Under the pieces are notes generated by a model. That model made no database searches. It was not told the origin of the DNA and worked only from the letters and a program-made list of their open reading frames with translations. 64,000 nt of DNA from Geomonas edaphica (GTDB lineage Bacteria > Desulfobacterota > Desulfuromonadia > Geobacterales > Geobacteraceae), in NCBI RefSeq assembly GCF_004917075.1, contig NZ_SSYB01000008.1, positions 56,391 to 120,390 on the forward strand, read 5' to 3'. A program made the position numbers and the translations under genes. Position 1 is the first letter of the stretch. Each line of letters begins with the position of its first letter. Positions 33,617 to 42,713 of this stretch are shown piece by piece.

Positions 33617-33656
33617 TTGACAGGGTGTGTCGTTTGTTATATAAATTGACGCACCC
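33617..33656 (+). promoter_or_regulatory. Promoter of the LysM-NlpC/P60 gene with overlapping inverted repeat
   Basis: TTGACA (33617-33622), a 17-base spacer and TATAAA (33640-33645). GGGTGTGTC (33623-33631) and GACGCACCC (33648-33656) form an imperfect inverted repeat (8 of 9) that straddles the -10 box, a possible operator. Confidence 0.6.
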
Positions 33657-33688
33657 GCTGTTTTTTCTAAAACAATGAAGGAGGATTC

Positions 33689-34708
33689 ATGATAAGAAGC
33701 CTGAAGCTCTTGACCGTGTGCATCATCATGCTCTCCCTTCCTTCGCTCGCCTTCGCCGCAAAGACCCATCGCGTAAAAAAGCACGAAACCCTATATTCGC
33801 TCGCCAAGAAATACAACGTCACCGTGGAAGAACTGAAGGCCGCCAACAACCTGGTGGGCAACAGCGTCAAGCCGCGCGTGCTCCTGGTCATCCCGCCGCG
33901 CTCCGTCTCTGAAGGTAAGAGCGCATCTGCCGGCGATGCCAAGACGTACAAGGTGAAAAAAGGCGAGACCCTTACCCGCATTGCCAAAAAGACGGGGGTT
34001 TCCGTTGCCGAACTGAAGAGGCTCAACGGCCTCAGCAGCGTGAGGGTAAAGCCGGGGAAGATGCTGGTACTCAGGGAGAGTGCACCTGCGGACGAGCCGA
34101 AGGTCAAGGTAACAAAGAAGCTCCAGCTGCGTCATCCGGACCTCTTCAACGAAAAGGACTACGAGCAAAGCCTGCAGGAGCTGGCCTCGCTCGAACCGGA
34201 GCAGCAGGTCGACCTCGCCAAGAACACCGAGTTGAAGGTGGACAGCATAAAGGAGCTGAAGAAGTCGGCCTACGGCTTCCTCGGTACCCGCTACCGCTTC
34301 GGCGGCAGCTCCCGCTCCGGCATCGACTGTTCCAGCTTCGTACAGCACGTCTTCAAGGAACTGGAAGTCTCTTTGCCGCGCACCGCGCGCGAGCAGTTCG
34401 AGGTCGGCAACGCCGTGGCGCCGGGGGACCTGCAGAGGGGGGACCTGATCTTCTTCGCCACCTACGCTTCGTACGCTTCCCATGTCGGTATCTACCTCGG
34501 CAACAACAAGATGATCCATGCCTCCTCGCGCGACCGCAAGGTGGTGATCTCCTCTCTCAATACCTCCTACTACCGCTCCCGTTTCCTGGGGGCTAAACGC
34601 ATCGCCAAGGTAAACCCGGATGTCTTCAGGCTCGATGACCTGATCCTCGGTGTCGAAGAGGACAACTCCGACAACGCCATGGAAGAGGACGGCCTCTCCA
34701 GCAACTAG
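33689..34708 (+). CDS. Exported LysM / NlpC-P60 peptidoglycan endopeptidase
   Basis: This 339-residue protein has a signal peptide (LLTVCIIMLSLPSLAFA), two LysM domains (HRVKKHETLYSLAKKYNV, about 27-70; YKVKKGETLTRIAKKTGV, about 87-130) and a C-terminal NlpC/P60 domain. Catalytic Cys is in GIDCSSFVQH and His in SHVGIYLGN. It should cut peptide stems in peptidoglycan. The acidic tail is unusual but short. ATG 33689 follows AAGGAGG. It comes directly after the cyclic di-AMP synthase, which controls wall homeostasis in other bacteria. Confidence 0.92.
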   Translation: MIRSLKLLTVCIIMLSLPSLAFAAKTHRVKKHETLYSLAKKYNVTVEELKAANNLVGNSVKPRVLLVIPPRSVSEGKSASAGDAKTYKVKKGETLTRIAKKTGVSVAELKRLNGLSSVRVKPGKMLVLRESAPADEPKVKVTKKLQLRHPDLFNEKDYEQSLQELASLEPEQQVDLAKNTELKVDSIKELKKSAYGFLGTRYRFGGSSRSGIDCSSFVQHVFKELEVSLPRTAREQFEVGNAVAPGDLQRGDLIFFATYASYASHVGIYLGNNKMIHASSRDRKVVISSLNTSYYRSRFLGAKRIAKVNPDVFRLDDLILGVEEDNSDNAMEEDGLSSN

Positions 34709-34733
34709 CCCCGTCCCTGACAAACATTCAACG

Positions 34734-34760
34734 AATCCGGCCCTCGGGCCGGATTTTTTT
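34734..34760 (+). terminator. Terminator after the NlpC/P60 gene, abutting the next start codon
   Basis: AATCCGGCCC pairs with GGGCCGGATT, followed by seven T. The T-run ends eleven bases before the ATG of the next gene. Confidence 0.9.
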
Positions 34761-34771
34761 ATGGACGCAGC

Positions 34772-36469
34772 ATGAAGATACTCCTCGCCTATAAATGCCA
34801 TCCGGAAGGGGCAGCCGACCCGTACACCTCGCTTCTGCCGGTGGGGCTTCTCTCCCTGAGCGCCCTCTTAAAGCGTGTCGGCCACCAGGTCACCCTGGCC
34901 AACCTCTCCTCCTTCTCCACCGAAGCGATCCGCTCCTTGATCCGCCGGCTCGCCCCGGAGCTGGTCGGTATCTCCCAGTTCACCCACAACAGAAGCGAGT
35001 CGGTAGAGCTCGCGCGGTTGGTGAAGGAGATCGCCCCGGGATGTTTCACCCTGCTCGGCGGACCACATGCTACGCATGCCTGGCAGGAACAGCTGGAGCG
35101 CTACCCCGAGATCGACGCCGTCGTGCTCGGAGAAGGGGAGGAGACCCTGGTCGAGCTTGTGGAGGCCCGACGGGAGGGAAAAAGTCTCGCTTTGGTCCCC
35201 GGACTTGCCTGGTGCGAAGAGGGCAAGCCGGTCCGGACTGCGCCGCGCGGGGCGATTACCGACCTGGACGCGCTCCCTCTTGCCGCGGAAGAGCTGGGGG
35301 AAACGGTCGGCGTCGACTTGAGGCGCCAGCTCGAGTTCATCATCACCTCGCGTGGCTGTCCGGCGAGCTGCCTGTTCTGCTCCTCGCCCCTTTTCTGGGG
35401 GCGAGGCGTGCGCTTTCGCTCCCCTGAGTCGGTAGTGCACGAGCTGCGCATGGTCAAAGAGCGTTACGGCCTCATCTACTTCTCCTTCCGTGACGACACC
35501 TTCACAGCCAACCGCTCGCGCGTTATGGAGATCTGTCGGCTCATCGAGGAGGAGCGCCTGCACATCCTTTGGAACTGCCAGTCGCGGGTCAACGCGGTGG
35601 ACGAGGAGATGCTCGTCGCCATGAAGCGCGCTGGCTGCGAATGCATCCAGTTCGGCGTGGAATCGGGGTCTCCGGAGATGCTGAAGGCGCTCGGGAAAAG
35701 GATCCTGCCGGCCGACGTGGAACGTGCCGCGGCGGCGGTGCGCCGGGCGGGGATCAACCTCTCGGTCTACCTCATCACCGGGATACCTGGCGAGGGGGAC
35801 GCCGACCTGAAGGAGACGGTGCGGCTTATCGAACGGATCAAGCCCCAGGACGGGCAGGTCTCCCCGCTCGTCTACTATCCCGGGACAGAGCTTCTCATGC
35901 GTGCAGTGCGGCAGCGCGAGGTCTCTGAACACCTCTTCGAGGAGCGGGAAGGGGAAGGCTTCCTGGTGCGCCGGGACCCCTTCGTGGAACGCTCCCGGCA
36001 GGCGATGCTGAAGGCGCTGGAAAAGGCCGGGGAAAAGGCTTCCTTTACCCGTGCGGAGTTCGCGGCGCAACGCAAAGTGGTCGGGTACTCATTCGTGACC
36101 GAGATGCTGGAGGCGGAGGCGCTCGAGCAGGAGGGGGACTGGGACGGGGCGCTCAGGATCTACCGCAGCATGGTGCGCAAGGAGCCGGACAGCCCGTGGG
36201 GGTGGCTGCAACAGGGTGCCTTGCAGGGAAGGGAGGGGGACCTTGAGGGGGCGCTGCGTTGTTACGGAAAGTTGGCGCAACTGGTCCCCCGGCATCTGCC
36301 CGCCTGGCTTGCCCTGGGGGAGCTGGCGCTCGCAAAAGGCGATAGGGACACCGCGTCCAAGCACTATGCCCGGGCCTTGGAGCTTGCACCGGAGGACGAG
36401 GCCGCGCTTGAGGGGGCGGCGCTTGCGGCGCGAGGGCGGGGCGGAAAAAGCGGAAAACGGAAACAGTAA
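34772..36469 (+). CDS. B12-binding radical SAM protein with C-terminal TPR repeats
   Basis: This 565-residue protein has an N-terminal cobalamin-binding-type domain (LLAYKCHPEGAADPYTSLLPVGLL, then LLGGPHATHAW), a radical SAM core with the cluster motif SRGCPASCLFCSS (about residues 190-202), and C-terminal tetratricopeptide-type repeats from about residue 450 (GDWDGALRIYRSMV, GDLEGALRCYGKLA, GDRDTASKHYARALEL). It resembles the BchE/P-methylase subgroup; the substrate is unknown. The TPR part suggests a protein partner. ATG 34772 has only a weak GGAC upstream and follows a terminator closely. Confidence 0.85.
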   Translation: MKILLAYKCHPEGAADPYTSLLPVGLLSLSALLKRVGHQVTLANLSSFSTEAIRSLIRRLAPELVGISQFTHNRSESVELARLVKEIAPGCFTLLGGPHATHAWQEQLERYPEIDAVVLGEGEETLVELVEARREGKSLALVPGLAWCEEGKPVRTAPRGAITDLDALPLAAEELGETVGVDLRRQLEFIITSRGCPASCLFCSSPLFWGRGVRFRSPESVVHELRMVKERYGLIYFSFRDDTFTANRSRVMEICRLIEEERLHILWNCQSRVNAVDEEMLVAMKRAGCECIQFGVESGSPEMLKALGKRILPADVERAAAAVRRAGINLSVYLITGIPGEGDADLKETVRLIERIKPQDGQVSPLVYYPGTELLMRAVRQREVSEHLFEEREGEGFLVRRDPFVERSRQAMLKALEKAGEKASFTRAEFAAQRKVVGYSFVTEMLEAEALEQEGDWDGALRIYRSMVRKEPDSPWGWLQQGALQGREGDLEGALRCYGKLAQLVPRHLPAWLALGELALAKGDRDTASKHYARALELAPEDEAALEGAALAARGRGGKSGKRKQ

Positions 36470-36470
36470 A

Positions 36471-36503
36471 AAAGGCGCCTCCCATACGGGGGGCGCCTTT
36501 TTT
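36471..36503. terminator. Bidirectional terminator after the radical SAM-TPR gene
   Basis: GGCGCCTCCC pairs with GGGGGCGCC around ATAC, with A-run before and T-run after, shared with the convergent lipoprotein gene. Confidence 0.9.
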
Positions 36504-36523
36504 AATCTGCTGTGCCGGAAGGC

Positions 36524-36940
36524 CTACTTGTTGACGGCAAGGCCCGGAGCAAAGATGATCTTGTCGAAGGTGCGCTTCAGAGTCTTGCTCTGGAAGTTGA
36601 TCATCGGCGGGGAGTCCGGGAACTCGATGGTGTCGCCGACTTTAACCGGGGTCTGCATGGAAGCGACCCAGATTTTTTCGCCTTTCTCTTCGATCTGTGC
36701 GTAGGTGTACCCGCCGGAGTCCATGGTCTCAAGGACTTTGCCCTTGTGGCCTGCGCCCGGTTTGACTTCCTGAGGTTTGAGCCCGGCATGCGGGTCGGTG
36801 CCCGGAGCTACTGCGGGCATCTGGGTTGCGGGAGCTGCAGCCGGTGCCTGTGCAGGGGCCTGCGGTGCCTCTTCTTTTTTCTTGCAGCCGGCAGCTGCCA
36901 CAGCAACGATTGCCAACATTACAACCAAAGTCTTCTTCAC
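36524..36940 (-). CDS. NrfJ-like lipoprotein
   Basis: The 138-residue product starts at GTG 36940 behind GGAGG. It has a lipoprotein signal (LAIVAVAAAGCKKK), an Ala/Pro/Gln-rich linker, and a small beta domain with SGGYTYAQIEEKGEKIWVA and SKTLKRTFDKIIFA, the pattern of NrfJ-related proteins found with periplasmic nitrite reductase systems. No cytochrome gene is adjacent. The role is uncertain, possibly metal or redox related in the periplasm. Confidence 0.75.
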   Translation of the reverse strand: MKKTLVVMLAIVAVAAAGCKKKEEAPQAPAQAPAAAPATQMPAVAPGTDPHAGLKPQEVKPGAGHKGKVLETMDSGGYTYAQIEEKGEKIWVASMQTPVKVGDTIEFPDSPPMINFQSKTLKRTFDKIIFAPGLAVNK

Positions 36941-37053
36941 AGTTTCCTCCAAGTTGGATGGATTTAAGAAATGGACAGCGCTGCAAAAAATAGCATAACC
37001 GTCTCTGACTTTACAACTAAAAAAAGTCTGGTATACCGGGCGTCCGTTCCCGG

Positions 37054-40000
37054 CTAGCGCCCGATGACAACCTCTCCGGTGTCGGTTATGAGGCGCGCGG
37101 GAAGCTCGAACACCCGCTTGAAGATGTTGAAGACACCCTTAGCCAGGGACTTCACCGGGACCGCAGTGACCTGGGGATCGTCGATGCGCCCCTTAGCCTC
37201 GAAATAGGTGGTGATAAGGCTCTTGTCCTTGCCGGTCAGGATCCAGCCGACGATAGGGATCTTGCTCACCACCTTGTCCACGGTCTGCAGCGGTTGGACT
37301 CCTATGTTCAGGTCCACCTCGTTTTTCACCAGGTCCATCTTTCCCACCGCCGAGATGTTCATCGCGTTGCTGTCCAGAAACAGGTTCTGCGTGGAGGCGA
37401 TGCCGTTGTTGAAGGTAATGTCGCCGGTGATCCTGTTGAAGGGCATCCCTCCCGAGACCATGTCCGGGAGCTCCCCCTTGAAGAGCTGCGACACGTTCAG
37501 GATCGAGAAGACCTTGGAGAGCGTAGAGAACTTACGGATCGTGCCGCGCTCGATGCGGGCCTTCGCACTCCCCTGGATGCTTCTTTTCAGTTCCGCACCC
37601 GTCTCGCCGCGTGCGGTCAGCTCGGCCTGCAGCGACAGCGAGCCGGTCACCTGTTGTTTCTTCACCCCAAGGGCATGCAGCAACCGGTCTGCGGAGACCT
37701 TCTGCGCGCTGCAAGACAGGGTGTGGCGGGGTTGCCCGCCGGTGAACTCAGTACGCAGCCTGCCGGTCATCTCTCCCTCGAAGGAGGCGCACTCGAAGGG
37801 GAGCAACTGCAGCACACGGTTTTCGTAGAAGACGCTGGTGCGCAGGTGCTGGAAAGGGAAGTCGTTCAGGACGCCTTCCGTCGCGGTTACATGGGCACGA
37901 ACCGTCACGCGGCTGTCACCCCCCTGGTTGCCGCCGAAAAGCGGCAGCAGGTCATCCGGGTCTAGATACCCAGCGTTCACTTGGAGCTCAATTGCCGGGT
38001 GCTGCAGGTCCTTCACGCCCCCCTTCAACTGCAGCGAACTTTTGCCCAGTATGGCGGAAAGCGAGGCGATCTGCAGGCTGTCGTTGTGGTAGGTGATGCT
38101 GCCGTGCACCCGCTCTACGCGGAGAGCCGGAGCGCCGCCGGCGTAACCGAGATCGGCCGGGTCGACCGACGGGGAGCTGAAGGTGATCTGCCAGATCGGG
38201 TTCTGCATCCCGGTAACGACGCCGCGACCGGAAAAGAGCGTGCTGCCGAGGCGCACCTGGAGCTGGGAGGTCTCGAAGCTCTCGCCGTTGATCTTCACCG
38301 TCCCGTTCACCCCGGTCAGCAATTTCCCCTTGTCCCAGGGCTTCAGGGTCACCCCGGCGAGGCCCACGTTGCCGGTCCAGAAAAGCCGCTCCATGTCGGG
38401 GCCGGCGGCGTGGAGGGCAAGCTGTACCTGGCCGGTCGGGTGGTACTTCTTCACCATGGGGACGAGCTGCCCCACCTCGTTGCTTTGGAACTGGTTGGTC
38501 CGGATGTCGAAGCTAACCGGGCCGTCGTAGCGGCTTAGCGCGGTGGCGGAAAGGGCGGCGGGGTAGAGCTGGTAGTTGAGGGCGTTTATGCGGAACTTCT
38601 CCTTGTCGAAGTCCATGCTGAAGGAGATGCTGTTCGGGCGTCCCGCCGGTTTGGCGACTAGGTCCTTGAAGGCGTAGGAGGCGGTGGTGAGGTCGCTGTC
38701 ACCCGAGAGCCGGTACAGCGCGGTGGTCCCTTCCCCCTTGAGGTTCACCATGCCGTTCGTGGTGAACGAGGCGATCCCTTTCCCGAGCAGCCACACCACC
38801 TCGGGCTGTCTGGGCTGCACCTTGGCGGTGAACGGGTATTGGCAGGGGTGGTCGAGTGGGTAATCGGTGATGCGTCCTTCGAGCGACATCGGGGATGTGC
38901 CGAAGCGGCCGGTCATCCCCTTCAGGAGGAAGTCCTTGCCGGAGAGCTCCAACTGCCCCTTGATACCGGTGAAAACCGGGATCCCCGAGCCGTAGTTCAC
39001 CACCCCATCCTCGACGTGCGCCTTGATGTAGAGGACGTTGTAGTTCTGTCCTCGTTCCATGTGCAGGATCTGGCTCACCCGGCCGTCCAGGCGCCCCTGG
39101 TCCAGTCGATAGACGCCGCCGGTGATCTTCTGCTCGATGAAATGCGAGGTGTCGTCGACGATGATCCCGTAGGGGATGTACTGCCGGTAGTTGCGCAGGT
39201 TGAAGCTGTTCGTGGTGGCTTCGGCGGTGATGCGGATATCGCCCGAACGAAGGTCAGAGAGCTTCACCTTGCCGTTCACCTTGAAGCCGTCCAGGTCGAC
39301 CTTGACGTGGTCGATGGCGAGATCGCGGTTACTAAGCTCTAGGGAACAGGAGCCTTTGAAGAGCTTCGGGGTGAGCCGGGCGTGGAACACCTTCGGGTAC
39401 TCGAGGTTCAGCCTGGTGAAGCGGTATTCCGTTTTCGCGGTGAAGGCGTTCAGGCGCCCCTTTATGCTCGCCTCGAGCGCCAGCTCACCGGCCAGGCTCT
39501 TGAAGGGGACGAAGCGGCTGTAATAAGGCCAGAAGTGCCCGACGTCGACCGGGCCGGTTTTGATCTTGCCGTGGATCGGCATCGCCGCGAGGGAGGCGCC
39601 GGCTGCGGGGATCTCCGCGACCCCGGAAAGCTCGATGGGGACCATGGATCTCCCCGAGGCGAGCTGCCCGGAGAGCTTGAAGTCGCAGTCCTTGCCGCGG
39701 ATGATGCGGCTTAGCTGCAGGTCGGTGTCGGAGAGTTCGGTCACCACCGGCTGATCGGAAAATGCGTAGTCGGCGAAACGGATCTTCGCCTTTTTGAGCT
39801 CGACGCGCCGAATGCCCGGGGTTTCGCCGCCGCTTGGGGTCAGCATATCTGAGATGTTGAATACCCCCTGGCGGTCGCGCCAGAGATGGACAACGGGGCG
39901 TTCTAATTGGATACGGGAGAGCACGAGTTTGCCGCTTAAAAGCGGCAGGATGGCGATGCGCACGGTGAGCCGGTCAGCGCTCGCGAAGTCGGAGCTACCG

Positions 40001-40236
40001 TCCTTCTCCTTGATGGTGACGCCGGTGAAGGTGAAGGCCGGGGTGAGGCGGACAGTGAAGGCGCCGGACTGGTACTGCAGGTCACGTTTCAGGGCGCTCT
40101 TTACCTGTGCCAGGATGTCGGCCTTGTAGGTGTCGAGATCCAGCAGCCGTGGGAGAAGGCTCGCCGCAAGTACCGCGATGGTGAGTATCGTAGCGATGAG
40201 CGGCAAAAGCCACGCGCGCACCTTTTTAAGCGTCAT
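37054..40236 (-). CDS. AsmA-family large envelope protein
   Basis: This 1060-residue protein has one N-terminal membrane helix (LLPLIATILTIAVLAASLLP) and a long beta-rich periplasmic part. The AsmA domain is at the N-terminus (LTPAFTFTGVTIKEKDG) and the AsmA-like C-terminal region is at about residues 880-1040 (NRITGDITFNNGIASTQNLF). The family (AsmA, TamB, YhdP) is thought to form bridge-like conduits carrying phospholipids to the outer membrane. It is downstream of the NtrY-like kinase on the same strand, 87 bp apart. Confidence 0.85.
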   Translation of the reverse strand: MTLKKVRAWLLPLIATILTIAVLAASLLPRLLDLDTYKADILAQVKSALKRDLQYQSGAFTVRLTPAFTFTGVTIKEKDGSSDFASADRLTVRIAILPLLSGKLVLSRIQLERPVVHLWRDRQGVFNISDMLTPSGGETPGIRRVELKKAKIRFADYAFSDQPVVTELSDTDLQLSRIIRGKDCDFKLSGQLASGRSMVPIELSGVAEIPAAGASLAAMPIHGKIKTGPVDVGHFWPYYSRFVPFKSLAGELALEASIKGRLNAFTAKTEYRFTRLNLEYPKVFHARLTPKLFKGSCSLELSNRDLAIDHVKVDLDGFKVNGKVKLSDLRSGDIRITAEATTNSFNLRNYRQYIPYGIIVDDTSHFIEQKITGGVYRLDQGRLDGRVSQILHMERGQNYNVLYIKAHVEDGVVNYGSGIPVFTGIKGQLELSGKDFLLKGMTGRFGTSPMSLEGRITDYPLDHPCQYPFTAKVQPRQPEVVWLLGKGIASFTTNGMVNLKGEGTTALYRLSGDSDLTTASYAFKDLVAKPAGRPNSISFSMDFDKEKFRINALNYQLYPAALSATALSRYDGPVSFDIRTNQFQSNEVGQLVPMVKKYHPTGQVQLALHAAGPDMERLFWTGNVGLAGVTLKPWDKGKLLTGVNGTVKINGESFETSQLQVRLGSTLFSGRGVVTGMQNPIWQITFSSPSVDPADLGYAGGAPALRVERVHGSITYHNDSLQIASLSAILGKSSLQLKGGVKDLQHPAIELQVNAGYLDPDDLLPLFGGNQGGDSRVTVRAHVTATEGVLNDFPFQHLRTSVFYENRVLQLLPFECASFEGEMTGRLRTEFTGGQPRHTLSCSAQKVSADRLLHALGVKKQQVTGSLSLQAELTARGETGAELKRSIQGSAKARIERGTIRKFSTLSKVFSILNVSQLFKGELPDMVSGGMPFNRITGDITFNNGIASTQNLFLDSNAMNISAVGKMDLVKNEVDLNIGVQPLQTVDKVVSKIPIVGWILTGKDKSLITTYFEAKGRIDDPQVTAVPVKSLAKGVFNIFKRVFELPARLITDTGEVVIGR

Positions 40237-40323
40237 ATCGATATCTCCGTGGCAGGAAGCGGCGGCAATACCCGCCCCGTCCTCGGTTCCGAATGGTAAT
40301 TGTCAACTGTGTCGGCCGGCCGC

Positions 40324-42585
40324 TCAGGCGTCGGCAGGCAGCTCGATGATGAAGCGACTTCCCTTCGGGTAATTCTCCTTGGCACGGATGAAACCGTGGT
40401 GGTCGGAGATGATGGTGTTCACGATGGCAAGCCCGAGGCCGGTGCCGCTCTTCTTCCTCGAGAAGTACGGCTCGAACAGGCGCGGCCTGTCCTCGGCGGG
40501 GATGCCGTGGCCGGTGTCCGAGACGGTGAAGGTGGCCATCTTGAGCGTGCTGTCGTAGCAGGTGGCTAGTTCGACCTCTCCCTCCCCCTCGATGGCGGCG
40601 ACCGCGTTGTCCAAGAGGTTGATCACCACGCGCTTGATCTGGTCGCGGTCCAGCATGATGGGCGGCATCTTCTCGTCGGCGTTGAGCGAGAAGCGTATGT
40701 GGCGGTGCCCTTCCTCGTAGAGGGTGAGCGCCTCCTTCAGGATGCCGTTTAGGTCGTTTGGCTTCGGCACCGATGCGGGCATCCGGGCGAAGTTTGAGAA
40801 CTCGTTCACCAGCCCCTTCAACTCGTCCACCGACTTGATGATCATGGCGGTGCACTGGTCGAAGACCTCCTCCTCCCCCTCGAAGCGTGACAGGTAGCGC
40901 TTTCTGAGCCGCTGCGCCGAGAGCTGGATCGGGGTGAGTGGGTTCTTGATCTCGTGGGCGATCCTTCTTGCCACCTCGCGCCAGGCCGCCATCCTCTGGG
41001 CCTTGATCAGGGAAGTGAGGTCGTCGAGCACCACTACCATCCCCATGAAGGCGTCGTTCTCGTCCTTCAGGACGGTCAGGTTGGTGAGCAGGGTGAGCTC
41101 GCCGTCGCGCATCGGGATGGTCACCTGGCGCACGATGGAGTCGTGCTTTTGGAGCACCATGTCGCGCAAAAGCCCCTTGACGATGTCCAGGTGATCCGGC
41201 TGCAGCACCTCGCGGAAGTTCTTGCCGTTCACCTTGTCGGTGTTGATGAGCAGGAGCTTCTCAGCCGACTTGTTCACCGTGGTGAGGAGCCCGTCCTTGT
41301 CCACCGAGATGATGCCGGCAGTCACGTTGGCGAGAACCGCCTCCATGTAGCGGCGCCGCTGCTCCAGCTCCGTGTTGCTCTTTTGCAGCTCCTCGTTGGT
41401 GTGCTGCAGGGCGAGCTGGTTTGCGCGCAGGTCCTCGGTCATCCGGTTGAAGGAAGCGATGAGCATGCCGATCTCGTCGCCGCTTCCCTCCCCGAGGTGC
41501 ACGTCCAGGTTCCCCTCCGCCACCTGCCGGGTCGCCTCGGCCAGTTCCTGGATCGGGATGGTGAGGCTGCGGGCGAGGTACACCCCGAACCAGACCGCGA
41601 GGAACACGATCACCATGGTGATCAGGAAAAGGGTGAGGATGTAGCCGGTGGCGATCGGGTGCTTGAGGATCTTCAGCTGACGGAACTCGTGGTACGAGGC
41701 GGAGATCTCACGCATCTTCGAGACGAGGGAGTAGGGGACGTAGTAGTTTACGACGATGACGCCGACGACGTCCTTGTCGTTGAAATTGCTACGGATCGGC
41801 ACTATGCCGCGGATCAGGTCCGCCTTGCCGATCGCGTTCACCCGGGTGAGCTTCTGCCCGGCGAGCCCCACGTTGATGTCCTCGGAGGAGGGGTTGGTGA
41901 ACTCGCTCAATGGGAGCTTCGGGTTCGCGGCACGGAAGAGCTCCTCGCGCTGCGCCGAGAAGACCTCGACGACGCCCAGGTTGTATTCCTCCTGTTTCTG
42001 GCGTACCAGGGCCTTCAACTGGGGCAGGTTCTCGTCGTTTAGGAGCTTTCTCTCCTTGATGGTGTCGCTGATCTGCTGGCCGTAGTAGAGGGAGTTGGCC
42101 GCAGAGGTCTTGTAGTAGACCTGCGCCACCTCCATCGACTCGTTCAGCGAGGTCTCCACCTGTTTGTTGAACCAGTTCTGGATGCTGTTGGTTATGAAAC
42201 CGGCCGACACGAAGAAAAGGAGCATGGTCGGCACGAGCGACAGGGTGACGAAGGCGAGCACGAGTTTCGTACGCAGCTTGGCACCGGGGGTGTTCTTGCG
42301 TCGCTCGAGGAACAGCTTCGTGATGTTCCTGAACACGAGATAAACGAGGAGGATGATAAGGAGGATGATGACGTTGATGATGCCGAAGATGACGATGTTG
42401 CTTACCATCGGCACCTCGGAGGAGAGGCGCGACAGGTGGATCTCGAAGTAGGTGAGCAGGACGATAGAGATGAGCGAAACGACGACGATGACCGCCTCGC
42501 GCTTTCTCTTTCTGATCTCGCTGGGGGAAAGATCGCTTCCCTGGCTGTGCGGGGGAAGCCCTCCTTTTTGGGCAGACATCGGCAT
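40324..42585 (-). CDS. NtrY-like sensor histidine kinase
   Basis: The 753-residue kinase has membrane helices near residues 33-50, 62-85 and 105-128, an extracytoplasmic sensor region, and a fourth helix near 308-330. HAMP follows (SLTIPIQELAEATRQVAEGN), then PAS (about 390-490), HisKA with phospho-His in VARRIAHEIKNPLTPIQ, and HATPase (NLLDNAVAAI, SDTGHGIPAED, GTGLGLAIV). This is NtrY architecture. The usual partner ntrX is not adjacent; AsmA follows instead. Start could be ATG 42585 or 42579; neither has a clear ribosome binding site. Confidence 0.9.
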   Translation of the reverse strand: MPMSAQKGGLPPHSQGSDLSPSEIRKRKREAVIVVVSLISIVLLTYFEIHLSRLSSEVPMVSNIVIFGIINVIILLIILLVYLVFRNITKLFLERRKNTPGAKLRTKLVLAFVTLSLVPTMLLFFVSAGFITNSIQNWFNKQVETSLNESMEVAQVYYKTSAANSLYYGQQISDTIKERKLLNDENLPQLKALVRQKQEEYNLGVVEVFSAQREELFRAANPKLPLSEFTNPSSEDINVGLAGQKLTRVNAIGKADLIRGIVPIRSNFNDKDVVGVIVVNYYVPYSLVSKMREISASYHEFRQLKILKHPIATGYILTLFLITMVIVFLAVWFGVYLARSLTIPIQELAEATRQVAEGNLDVHLGEGSGDEIGMLIASFNRMTEDLRANQLALQHTNEELQKSNTELEQRRRYMEAVLANVTAGIISVDKDGLLTTVNKSAEKLLLINTDKVNGKNFREVLQPDHLDIVKGLLRDMVLQKHDSIVRQVTIPMRDGELTLLTNLTVLKDENDAFMGMVVVLDDLTSLIKAQRMAAWREVARRIAHEIKNPLTPIQLSAQRLRKRYLSRFEGEEEVFDQCTAMIIKSVDELKGLVNEFSNFARMPASVPKPNDLNGILKEALTLYEEGHRHIRFSLNADEKMPPIMLDRDQIKRVVINLLDNAVAAIEGEGEVELATCYDSTLKMATFTVSDTGHGIPAEDRPRLFEPYFSRKKSGTGLGLAIVNTIISDHHGFIRAKENYPKGSRFIIELPADA

Positions 42586-42644
42586 CAGGCCACTCTATAC
42601 GAACGGGCTAGGGATTTCAAGCACTTCGACGCGACACTGGAAAC

Positions 42645-42680
42645 GAGAAAAGCAGCCCCCGTAAGGAGCTGCTTCTTTTT
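42645..42680 (-). terminator. Terminator between lpxC and the kinase gene
   Basis: AAGCAGC and GCTGCTT flank a short C-rich loop, with T-runs on both strands (TTTTCTC for the minus direction). It should separate lpxC from the kinase transcript. Confidence 0.75.
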
Positions 42681-42713
42681 TATCTCGATCTCGATCCGAC
42701 CCTCGGACAGCCT

